From assembly GCA_964353455.1 (NCBI GenBank), contig CAYGWP010000549.1:1-15203 (forward strand): a stretch of 15,203 nt of DNA. The letters run 5' to 3'. The translations under genes were made by a program, and so were the position numbers. Of the stretch, positions 6,924-13,456 are shown piece by piece. The stretch is from CAYGWP01 sp964353455 (GTDB lineage Bacteria > Planctomycetota > Phycisphaerae > FEN-1346). Under the pieces are notes generated by a model that saw nothing but the letters and a program-made list of their open reading frames with translations, was not told the origin of the DNA and ran no database searches. Each line of letters opens with the position of its first letter. The stretch's first letter is position 1.

Positions 6924-9203
6924 ATGAGACACGTGGCCATCCTGGCGGCGGTATTGCTGATTGCCGCAGCCGCGCGCCCGGCGCCGGCCCAGCGGGCGCA
7001 GCGGCTGACGGCCGAAATCCCCGCGCTCGAAGCGAAGATGGCCAAGGAGAAGGACCCGGCCGCGCGCCAGACCCTGGCCGACGAGATCGAGCAGCGCAGG
7101 CACGAGTTGGGGCCGCGCGATGCCAACGGCGTCCGGAACCGATGCCAGGCCATGTGGCACGACGCCGCCATCGACGCCCTCGAAACGGAGTTCAAGCGCT
7201 ACGCCGGCCGCGCAAAGACCGCAACCGGCTCGGGCCTCGGCCTGGACGCCCGCGGGTACGCGCGGCGGATGGCGCTGGCGTGCCTCACGCGCGGCTGGGC
7301 GTCGGGCGGGATGCTGCCCCGATACCAGTACGACGCCTATGGCGCATATCTTTATAACAACATTGGATTGCTCGACGGCCTGTTCGACGCCGTGGCGGCG
7401 GCCGTGGCGAAGGAAACGGCGCCCGCGCCGCCGGGGCCGGAGCGGGACGCATTCCTTGCGGCCTGCGCGCAGGCCAAGGACGCCGTCGCGAAGATGGGCG
7501 AGGCGGTCGAGAAGTTCGCCGCCTACGCGAAGACGCCGCGGGACCGCGAGGCCCAGGCCGCGGCCTTCACCGAGTTCCAGCAGGCCATCGAGGGCGTCTA
7601 TGAGGCCGAGGGCCTCCTGAGGGACGCCCCGAAGAAAGCCGGCGAAGGCGCCGCCGACCTGCCCGCGCCCCCCGCCCTCACGGCCGATGACAAGGCCAGA
7701 CTCGAAAAGGTCCGGACGGTCGCCGCCGCGTTGGGGCAGGACCCCGGATGGCAACCCGCGCGGGGGGCGCTCGAAAAGTTTGCCTCCGTCGCCGAGGCCG
7801 GACTCCAGGTGACACGCGCGCGGGCCGGCGCGCTGGAACTCCTCGAAACGCTCGCACGGACCGCCGACTTCATCGAGGAACTCCTTAAGAGCCGCTCGGC
7901 TTACCCGGAGTACCTGGCGAACGTCCGGGACTCGCTGGGCAAGTCATTCGAGTACCTGGGCACGAAGGGGTACAGGCAGTCGGCATACTCGAGCCTAAGG
8001 CGGACGTACGAGGGGGGAACCGAGCGGAAGACGCTCGACGCCAGCCCGCTGAGCGACGAGGCCGCGCGCGGCATGCTCCAGGCTGTCAGCATTGATTACC
8101 ACATATTCGGATATCCACAGGGATATTCCAACTATAACTCTTTCCGCAACGGCCTCGACGCGGTTCTGGCGGTCCTGCCGAAGGCGGGCCAGTGGTCCCC
8201 GAAGGACCTCCAGCCGCAGATGGCGGCCCTTTACACAAGGGCGCATGACGAGTTTCTGAAAGCGGCCGAGGCCGCCGGCAAGACCACCCCCGAAAACACC
8301 GAGGCCCTGAAGGAGTCGTACGCGGCGGCGGGCATCGCGGCGAAGGACCTGGACCGCATCGTCCAGGCCGACAGGGCCATCAAGGCCGTGGCCCAGTACG
8401 TCCCCGCGCGGGCCGCCCCCATGTACGCCGACTTCCTCAAGACCGCGGAGGGCCTCATCGGCAACACCGCCATCTCCCGCATGGGCGACCGCCAGCGCCT
8501 GGACCAGTTCTTCCCGCCGTTCCAGGAACTGGCCGACCTGCAACTGCCCGGCCCGGAGCACCAGCGCATCGCCACAAGCCTTACGGGCGGGGTGTACCAG
8601 ACGGCGCTCGCGACGCTCAACAAGCAGGTCGTGCAGGGCCTCCAGGCGGCCGCAAAGGGAGACTCGCGGACCCTCGACACTGCCCTCGACGCGCAGTTGA
8701 TGTTCAAACTCCTCCGGCACCGCTGCGTGGGCGAGACGACCGGCATCGCCAGGGTGGACGTCGCGAACATGGATGCCTTCTCGGCGCCCGACAAGACCTG
8801 GTCGCGATACGTCGGCGCGCTCGACCAGGCCCTGCGGCGGATGATGGCCCAGTACTGCACCCAGCGCCTGGTCGGGCCGCGCCAGTACCAGCCCCTCGAC
8901 CGGTGGGACTCGACCTACTGCGCCGTGGCCGCCGCCCAGCGCCTCACCGCTCAGACGCGGCGCGCCGGCCAGAGCGACATGGACTTCCTGATGCAGAACC
9001 TGGCGGACGTGGCGGCCCCGTCGCCATCTGAACAGATGCAGTTCGCCTGGGCCGTCGGTTACCACACCACGGAGGCCGCGTCGGCCCTTGCGGCGGGGTA
9101 CCCGGACACCGCCGGCTGGCACCTGAGCGACATCCACGTTCTGCGGACCGACATGCGGTTCCCGAAGGAGTTCACTGCGGCTGTGCTCGACCCCGGCAAG
9201 TAG
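6924..9203 (+). CDS. Secreted protein of unknown function, 759 aa
   Basis: I do not recognise a family. The ATG at 6924 is preceded by AGGA at 8-nt spacing and is followed by a clear Sec signal peptide: MRH, hydrophobic core VAILAAVLLIAAAA, and a probable signal-peptidase site after APA near residue 22. A longer open frame from 6819 would put about 35 polar residues before the signal, so it is rejected. The mature protein is Ala-, Lys- and Asp-rich and looks largely helical, with a charged coiled-coil-like stretch at about 24-63. Two Tyr/Asn-rich islands interrupt it (around 134-148, with YDAYGAYLYNN, and around 390-405, with YPQGYSNYNS). These have unusually AT-rich codons for the gene. A hairpin repeat follows the stop directly. 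Its place next to membrane and lipoprotein genes suggests an envelope or periplasmic role, which is inference. Confidence 0.8.
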   Translation: MRHVAILAAVLLIAAAARPAPAQRAQRLTAEIPALEAKMAKEKDPAARQTLADEIEQRRHELGPRDANGVRNRCQAMWHDAAIDALETEFKRYAGRAKTATGSGLGLDARGYARRMALACLTRGWASGGMLPRYQYDAYGAYLYNNIGLLDGLFDAVAAAVAKETAPAPPGPERDAFLAACAQAKDAVAKMGEAVEKFAAYAKTPRDREAQAAAFTEFQQAIEGVYEAEGLLRDAPKKAGEGAADLPAPPALTADDKARLEKVRTVAAALGQDPGWQPARGALEKFASVAEAGLQVTRARAGALELLETLARTADFIEELLKSRSAYPEYLANVRDSLGKSFEYLGTKGYRQSAYSSLRRTYEGGTERKTLDASPLSDEAARGMLQAVSIDYHIFGYPQGYSNYNSFRNGLDAVLAVLPKAGQWSPKDLQPQMAALYTRAHDEFLKAAEAAGKTTPENTEALKESYAAAGIAAKDLDRIVQADRAIKAVAQYVPARAAPMYADFLKTAEGLIGNTAISRMGDRQRLDQFFPPFQELADLQLPGPEHQRIATSLTGGVYQTALATLNKQVVQGLQAAAKGDSRTLDTALDAQLMFKLLRHRCVGETTGIARVDVANMDAFSAPDKTWSRYVGALDQALRRMMAQYCTQRLVGPRQYQPLDRWDSTYCAVAAAQRLTAQTRRAGQSDMDFLMQNLADVAAPSPSEQMQFAWAVGYHTTEAASALAAGYPDTAGWHLSDIHVLRTDMRFPKEFTAAVLDPGK

Positions 9204-9205
9204 CG

Positions 9206-9231
9206 CGCGACCCGATGGGTCGCGGCTAAAA
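9206..9231. repeat. Hairpin repeat with GCTAAAA tail, copy 2
   Basis: CGCGACCC (9206-9213) pairs with GGGTCGCG (9217-9224) over the loop GAT, then GCTAAAA (9225-9231). It begins three bases after the stop codon of the 759-aa gene. Same stem and tail as 6482-6507. It could act as a transcript end, but no T-run follows on the plus strand. Confidence 0.85.
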
Positions 9232-9281
9232 GGTAACTGACCCGCTTACAGGCGCCTGAACGCATCGCGCCAACATTTCGT

Positions 9282-9310
9282 TTGACACCCGCTGCCGCGC
9301 GCGGTACGAA
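9282..9310 (+). promoter_or_regulatory. Possible promoter for the CreD-like gene
   Basis: TTGACA at 9282-9287, a 17-nt spacer and TACGAA at 9305-9310. The -35 is perfect; the -10 matches three of six. The 190-bp gap between the 759-aa gene and this gene, with a hairpin at its start, supports an independent promoter. Confidence 0.5.
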
Positions 9311-9393
9311 GATTGCCCGATGCCTGCCCGGCGCCGATCTCCCGTCTTTAGTCCGTGCGCCCGCTGTGCGTCTGACCCAGAAGGAGGTCTGCG

Positions 9394-10965
9394 GTGTATC
9401 GTTCCATTTTGAGCCTGCTGGAGATGTTCTTCGGGGGTAAGGCCCTGTACGTCCTGGCCGTCGGGCTGGGCGTGCTGGCCGTGGCGGTGATCCTCTTACT
9501 TGCGCCGCCGTGGCGTAGGGCCGTGCGTGCGGCCCAGGAGCGCGGGGGGTGGCGCGGCATCGTGCTTGCCGCCGCCGATGCCCTGATGGGCCTCGTGGTC
9601 GGGGCGACAATCGTTGCGGCGCTCGGCGGCTCGATGCTCGTAGAGTCGCGCCTATACGACGAGCATCACGGCCAGACCACCCAGACCAACTACGAGGCCA
9701 TCCAGACCAACTGGGGACCGCCGCACGAGCAGGGCGAACTGGCGGTCAGCCACTTCATCACCGAGGAACAGACCGTCCTCCTCTTCAAGGACGGGCGCCA
9801 GGTGACCGAAGAGGAACTCTCGTCCGGCAGGCCCAAGGGCGATGGCGGCGAGAAGGCCGAAGAGGCCGCGGCCGATGACGGCGGCGACAAGACCCCCGGC
9901 CAGGCGCCCATCAAGATCAAACGCAGGGTACGAAAGCCCGTCCCCCAGAACTCCATCGCCCGCGGCGAGGTCAAGGTCGATGTCCGCATGAACTACCGCC
10001 AGAAAGGCTCCGCCTTCTACACTTGTTATGAAGATACGTGGACCCTCAATTACACCGTCAAGAACCGCAGTGACAAGGCCACAGAGGCCGAGTTCCGCTT
10101 CCCCATGCCCGCCCAGCAGGGCACCTACGACCAGTTCACCATACTCGTTGACGGCAAGAACTGGCTCGAACAACTCGTCATGAAGGGCAATGCACAGACC
10201 TGGAAGATGCCCATGCAGCCGGGGCAGGAGACCAGAGTCCAGGTGCACTACGCATCGCGCGGCATGGAGCACCTGCGGTACACCCCCGCCAACATGGCCA
10301 CGCGCGAAGAGTACAAGATCGCCATGCGGATCTTCCCCGACCGCGAGAAGGGCCGCCGGCGGTTCATCTGGAAGGACGATATGGGCCTCCCGATCGGCTC
10401 GATGACCCCGCAGACCATCACCGAGGCGACCGCCGACGGCGAGCCGCTGCTGCTGGAGTGGGACCTTAAGTCGGCGGCCACGACGCTCGGCATGGGCGTC
10501 ATCCTGCCGAAGATTCCGCAGCCGGGATACTTCGGGGCAAGGCTCCTCCACGAGGCGCCGCTGGGCCTGCTGCTCCTTGCGGCATCGCTGGTCGTCACGT
10601 GGATGCTCCTGGGGCGCGAGATCGACCTCTTCTCGCTGGCGGTCCTGGCGGTGGCGTACTACCTCTTCTACACGCTGGTGGCGTACCTCTCGGACCACCT
10701 GACATCATTCGACGCGTGCTTTGCGCTGGCGGCGGCGGCAACGCTCATCCTTGTGGCACTCTACCTCTGGCTGGGCTGGGGCAGGAACTTCGCCGCGCAC
10801 CAGACGCTCGCCATCATGGCCATCTTCACGGTGTACTATCCGCTGGCGGTCATCCTGGACGACTACACGGGCCTCTTGCTCCAGGTGCTGTACTGGGTGC
10901 TTGCGGCGTACGGTTCGATGCTGGCGGTGGTGAAGGTCTTCCGCGTCCGCCGGGCCGCAGCGTGA
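9394..10965 (+). CDS. CreD-like polytopic inner-membrane protein
   Basis: 523 aa from GTG at 9394, with a full AAGGAGGT ribosome site at 9381-9388, 5 nt upstream. Two hydrophobic segments (about 16-36 and 57-82) are followed by a large domain of about 300 residues and then five membrane segments (about 388-406, 411-432, 438-462, 468-488, 490-514). The layout, and the motif YLSDHLTSFDACFALAAAAT followed later by YYPLAVILDDYTGLLL, recall the C-terminal half of CreD, an envelope protein tied to beta-lactam and colicin tolerance in Proteobacteria. CreD has one N-terminal segment, and this protein has an extra one. The loop at about 140-180 is a charged Glu/Asp/Lys-rich insert likely to be disordered. 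The soluble part (200-290) reads as beta-rich. I hold the CreD link as similarity of plan, not proof. Confidence 0.6.
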   Translation: MYRSILSLLEMFFGGKALYVLAVGLGVLAVAVILLLAPPWRRAVRAAQERGGWRGIVLAAADALMGLVVGATIVAALGGSMLVESRLYDEHHGQTTQTNYEAIQTNWGPPHEQGELAVSHFITEEQTVLLFKDGRQVTEEELSSGRPKGDGGEKAEEAAADDGGDKTPGQAPIKIKRRVRKPVPQNSIARGEVKVDVRMNYRQKGSAFYTCYEDTWTLNYTVKNRSDKATEAEFRFPMPAQQGTYDQFTILVDGKNWLEQLVMKGNAQTWKMPMQPGQETRVQVHYASRGMEHLRYTPANMATREEYKIAMRIFPDREKGRRRFIWKDDMGLPIGSMTPQTITEATADGEPLLLEWDLKSAATTLGMGVILPKIPQPGYFGARLLHEAPLGLLLLAASLVVTWMLLGREIDLFSLAVLAVAYYLFYTLVAYLSDHLTSFDACFALAAAATLILVALYLWLGWGRNFAAHQTLAIMAIFTVYYPLAVILDDYTGLLLQVLYWVLAAYGSMLAVVKVFRVRRAAA

Positions 10966-10974
10966 ATCGAATGG

Positions 10975-11004
10975 TTGACACCCCGGTGGCATGGGGCCTA
11001 TAAT
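10975..11004 (+). promoter_or_regulatory. Consensus sigma70 promoter for the lipoprotein cluster
   Basis: Perfect TTGACA (10975-10980) and perfect TATAAT (10999-11004) with an 18-nt spacer. It begins ten bases after the CreD-like gene stops. The -10 falls inside the longest open frame of the next gene, which rules out the ATG at 10991 as its start. Confidence 0.85.
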
Positions 11005-11041
11005 CGGCCTTCAATATTCCGGCCAATCCGGGAGTTCGTGT

Positions 11042-11779
11042 GTGGTGCGATGGTCGAAAACGCCGACGGTCATCGTCGCTCTGGCGGGGCTTGCGCTTCT
11101 TCCGGGAGCAGGGTGCACCTCGTGGCAGGCCCCGCGTTCCGGCGAGCACGCGATGGCGGCTGAACTGGCCGACGCCCTCCGCGAAGAGGCATTGAAGGTG
11201 CCGGACAGCGGGCAGCGGGAGCGGCTCGTCGCGGGCCTCATCCAGTTGCGCGAGATGATGGGCGGCGTGCCGGTCGAGAATCCGGCCGCGCCGGGCAAGC
11301 CGGAACCCGCGGTGGGCGAGCCGCGCCTGCCGCAGCCTCCGGGCGGCAACCGCCCCGCCCCGCCGTGGGCCACGCTGTTCGCCCCGACGAGCCTGGTGAT
11401 CGGCTTCTTCACCCGCAGCCGCGACTTCGACGGCGAGCCCGGCGACGACGGCCTGGAGGTCCGCCTCCAGCCGCTCGATCAGTTCGGCGACCCGACCAAG
11501 GCGGTCGGCTCGTTCCGGATCGAGGTCTTCAAGTACCGCGAGCACAGCGGCGAGCGGCGCGGCGAGCGACTGGGTCACTGGTTCGTTTCGGTGCTCGACG
11601 CCGAGAACAATCGCCGATATTACGACCCGGTGGACCGTTCGTACGTGTTTCCGCTTCTCTGGGGCGCGCCCATCGAGCAGGGCACGGTGGTGATCGTGCA
11701 GGCGACGTACTATCCGCCGGGCGGGTTCCAGGAGAAACTGTTCGCCCAGCGCGTCATCAAGGTCGGGCGGCAGGACTGA
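11042..11779 (+). CDS. Lipoprotein of unknown function, beta-rich C-terminal domain
   Basis: 245 aa from GTG at 11042, with GGGAG (11030-11034) 7 nt upstream. An ATG at 10991 in the same frame lies upstream of the -10 box and is not transcribed from that promoter. The signal is RWSK plus the hydrophobic VIVALAGLALL and lipobox PGAGC (Cys25), so the mature protein is lipid-anchored. A helical stretch (35-75) and a Pro-rich linker (80-108) lead to a domain at about 112-242. There SFRIEVFKYRE, the conserved Trp180, RRYYDPVDRSYVFPLLW and VVIVQATYYPPGG suggest a beta sandwich. I do not recognise a named family, but this pattern recurs in the lipoprotein at 12666-13304. The next gene starts 6 nt after its stop, so this is the first gene of a three-lipoprotein operon. 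Confidence 0.8.
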   Translation: MVRWSKTPTVIVALAGLALLPGAGCTSWQAPRSGEHAMAAELADALREEALKVPDSGQRERLVAGLIQLREMMGGVPVENPAAPGKPEPAVGEPRLPQPPGGNRPAPPWATLFAPTSLVIGFFTRSRDFDGEPGDDGLEVRLQPLDQFGDPTKAVGSFRIEVFKYREHSGERRGERLGHWFVSVLDAENNRRYYDPVDRSYVFPLLWGAPIEQGTVVIVQATYYPPGGFQEKLFAQRVIKVGRQD

Positions 11780-11785
11780 GGCGGC

Positions 11786-12124
11786 ATGATGCGGCACACT
11801 TTGAAGAATCGCGGGCGGATGATATCGGCGGCGGCGACGCTGGCGCTCCTGGCGCTGGCAATCGCCGGATGCCAGCAACTCGAGCGCCGCAACTACATGG
11901 CCGTCTCGCTCGGCCAGTCGCCCGACGAGGTCAGGAAAATCCTGGGGGGGCCGCGGTTCCAGTTCGGCAACGAGTGGGTCTATACCGCCGACGATCCGCG
12001 GGACCTCACGAAGATCAGCATCTGGTTCGGCGGGGACAAAAAGGTCGCGGCCAAAGCCTGGCAGAACCCGGAGCGGCCGTGGGAAAATCATCGTGAAGGC
12101 GAGGCGGGCCCGCCGCAGGGCTGA
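11786..12124 (+). CDS. BamE/SmpA-like small lipoprotein
   Basis: 112 aa. Two adjacent ATGs (11786 and 11789) are possible; GAGG at 11778-11781 is better spaced (7 nt) for the second. The signal ends in the lipobox LAIAGC (Cys29). The mature part has the BamE/SmpA plan: YMAVSLGQSPDEVRKILGGP, the helix-turn that typifies this fold, then GNEWVYTADDP and KISIWFGGDKKV as the beta strands. BamE is a lipoprotein of the outer-membrane protein assembly machine, but this fold is widespread and short proteins with it need not be BamE. It follows the preceding lipoprotein by 6 nt and resembles the next gene closely in layout. Confidence 0.75.
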   Translation: MMRHTLKNRGRMISAAATLALLALAIAGCQQLERRNYMAVSLGQSPDEVRKILGGPRFQFGNEWVYTADDPRDLTKISIWFGGDKKVAAKAWQNPERPWENHREGEAGPPQG

Positions 12125-12163
12125 GCGGCCCAGCCCGCGCCGGCAGCACGAAAGGGGTGACGG

Positions 12164-12565
12164 ATGCACCGTTATCGCTGGGTCATTCTGGTCGGTGCCG
12201 CGGCCGTCCTGGCCGCAGGTTGCTGGTACCAGAGGCCGAACTTCCAGAAAATGTACAACAGGACCGAGATCGGCATGACCATCGAGGAGGTCGCCAAGAC
12301 CCTCAAGCGCAAGCCGACCATGACCCTTGAAAATGAAGCCTTCTACATCTATGACGACCCCGAGGAACCCGTACGCATGCGATTCGTCCTGAACGAGAAC
12401 CAGGTCGTCATCGCCAAGTTCTTCGAGAGCAAGTGGGACCTCGCCAAAAAGACCGAGGAAACGATGGGCGAAATCCCCGTCACCCAGCCGCTGCCCGGCG
12501 AAGAAAAACGCACCTACCCCGGCGGCCCAATCCCCCGCTTCGAGAAGAAGCCCGGCGAGCCGTAA
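12164..12565 (+). CDS. BamE/SmpA-like small lipoprotein, likely paralogue of its neighbour
   Basis: 133 aa, ATG at 12164 behind AAGGGGTGA. The signal ends in VLAAGC (Cys20). EIGMTIEEVAKTLKRKP, AFYIYDDPEEP and VRMRFVLNENQVVIAKFF align in order with SLGQSPDEVRKILGGP, EWVYTADDPRD and TKISIWFGGDKKVAAKAW of the previous gene, including the shared aromatic-x-Y-x-x-D-D-P turn. The C-terminal 35 residues are a Pro/Glu/Lys-rich tail, probably unstructured. The 39-nt gap from the previous stop suggests the same operon. Tandem duplication is inferred from order and the aligned motifs, not from a computed alignment. Confidence 0.75.
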   Translation: MHRYRWVILVGAAAVLAAGCWYQRPNFQKMYNRTEIGMTIEEVAKTLKRKPTMTLENEAFYIYDDPEEPVRMRFVLNENQVVIAKFFESKWDLAKKTEETMGEIPVTQPLPGEEKRTYPGGPIPRFEKKPGEP

Positions 12566-12574
12566 AACACGTGC

Positions 12575-12598
12575 CACCGGTCGCCGCGGCGACCCGTG
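12575..12598. terminator. Strong hairpin in a convergent gap, possible bidirectional terminator
   Basis: GGTCGCCGCGGCGACC (12579-12594) is a perfect 16-bp palindrome, extended by CAC and GTG after a C/C mismatch on each side. It lies ten bases after the lipoprotein operon stop and about 70 bases from the stop of the opposing gene. No T-run is present, so function is inferred from its place only. Confidence 0.5.
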
Positions 12599-12665
12599 AT
12601 TCATGAAGGCTGTTGACCTTGAATGTGCGCAGCGGGTCTCCCGGGCCGCCGCGCACACATGAGGA

Positions 12666-13304
12666 TTACTTCGCAGCGCCCGATGCAGCACCCGGCGCTG
12701 CCGCCGCCGGCAGTGTTATCTCCGTCTCGGCCGTCAGCACCTCTCCGGCGAGGGTCGTGAATCGCGCCCGCAGCAAGAGCCGGTCTCCCTCGAGCCTCCG
12801 GCCGCCGGGCCACGGCAACCTCAGGATGTAGCCGTACGCCCCCAAGCCGCTCAGCCACGTCTGACGGAGTTCATCCGCCGAAAACTTCCACTGGTGATAG
12901 GGCCTCGGCGGCTGACCCGCCGGGCCGGGGGCGAGGGCTTCCAAGTCCAGGCGACCCGCGCGCTTCACGCGGTCGCCCGTCGCATCGACGAGTTCCAGGA
13001 CCACCTTCAGCCGCTCCGAGCCGACCGGGCCGCCCGTATCCACCACGCCGCCGTAGGGGCTGAACCGGACGGCCACGGGGCGGAACGGGTCCTCCGGCGC
13101 CGCGGGCAGCGGGGCGGGCCTCGCGCCGGCGGCCGTGAGTTCCGCGACCTTTTTCTCGCTCGCAAGGAGGCCATCCTCGAGTTGGCGGTTGCGGGCCATC
13201 AGCATCCGGACTTCCTCATCGCGGCCCAGGGGGCCGCCGCAGCCGGCAGCGAAGAATGTCGATGCGAGAATGCCTGTCAGGGCCGCCGCCGGCCATCGTG
13301 CCAT
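12666..13304 (-). CDS. Lipoprotein with coiled coil and beta-rich domain, unknown function
   Basis: 212 aa from ATG at 13304, with AGGAGGT 7 nt upstream. The open frame runs on to 13616, but that part crosses the promoter and mqnA and carries no signal. The signal AALTGILASTFFAAGC gives Cys22 as the lipid-bearing residue. Residues 28-58 form a charged heptad-like coiled coil (RDEEVRMLMARNRQLEDGLL). A Pro/Ala linker leads to a domain at about 75-198: AVRFSPYGGVVDT, ERLKVVLELVDATGDRVKRAG, HQWKFSADELRQTW, GYILRLPWPGG, LLLRARFTTLAGEVLTAETEITL. Order and spacing resemble the lipoprotein at 11042-11779. It has its own promoter, divergent from mqnA. Confidence 0.8.
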   Translation of the reverse strand: MARWPAAALTGILASTFFAAGCGGPLGRDEEVRMLMARNRQLEDGLLASEKKVAELTAAGARPAPLPAAPEDPFRPVAVRFSPYGGVVDTGGPVGSERLKVVLELVDATGDRVKRAGRLDLEALAPGPAGQPPRPYHQWKFSADELRQTWLSGLGAYGYILRLPWPGGRRLEGDRLLLRARFTTLAGEVLTAETEITLPAAAAPGAASGAAK

Positions 13305-13337
13305 TGCCGAACCTCCTCGAAGGTGCCGCTCGTCTCC

Positions 13338-13366
13338 AATGTAGGCCCCCCGAAAGGCCGTGTCAA
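13338..13366 (-). promoter_or_regulatory. Promoter for the minus-strand lipoprotein
   Basis: On the minus strand TTGACA (13366-13361), a 17-nt spacer and TACATT (13343-13338), six of six and four of six consensus. It sits 34 nt upstream of the lipoprotein ATG. Confidence 0.7.
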
Positions 13367-13401
13367 CTCCACGCCAGGCAAAGCAGTGTCGAGCCGCGAC
13401 C

Positions 13402-13430
13402 TTGTGACGCGCCGCGGGGCCTCTTATAAT
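13402..13430 (+). promoter_or_regulatory. Promoter for mqnA-mqnC
   Basis: TTGTGA (13402-13407), a 17-nt spacer and TATAAT (13425-13430). Transcription would begin near 13437, just upstream of the AGGAGG (13447-13452) ribosome site of mqnA. It is arranged back to back with the promoter at 13338-13366; their -35 boxes are 35 nt apart. Confidence 0.75.
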
Positions 13431-13456
13431 GGTCGAATGTCGCTTGAGGAGGAGCC

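Noticed and set aside
7995..9137. 380-aa minus-strand open frame
   Set aside because: Shadow of the secreted 759-aa gene, which has a signal peptide and ribosome site.
9652..10698. 348-aa minus-strand open frame
   Set aside because: Antisense to the CreD-like membrane protein; no ribosome site or family features.
10991..11041. ATG at 10991 as start of the first lipoprotein
   Set aside because: It lies upstream of the TATAAT box, so it would not be on the transcript; GTG at 11042 has a ribosome site and gives a proper signal peptide.
10850..12691. 613-aa minus-strand open frame
   Set aside because: It lies opposite three genes with ribosome sites, lipoboxes and a perfect promoter on the plus strand, and its product is Arg/Ala-rich without recognisable motifs.
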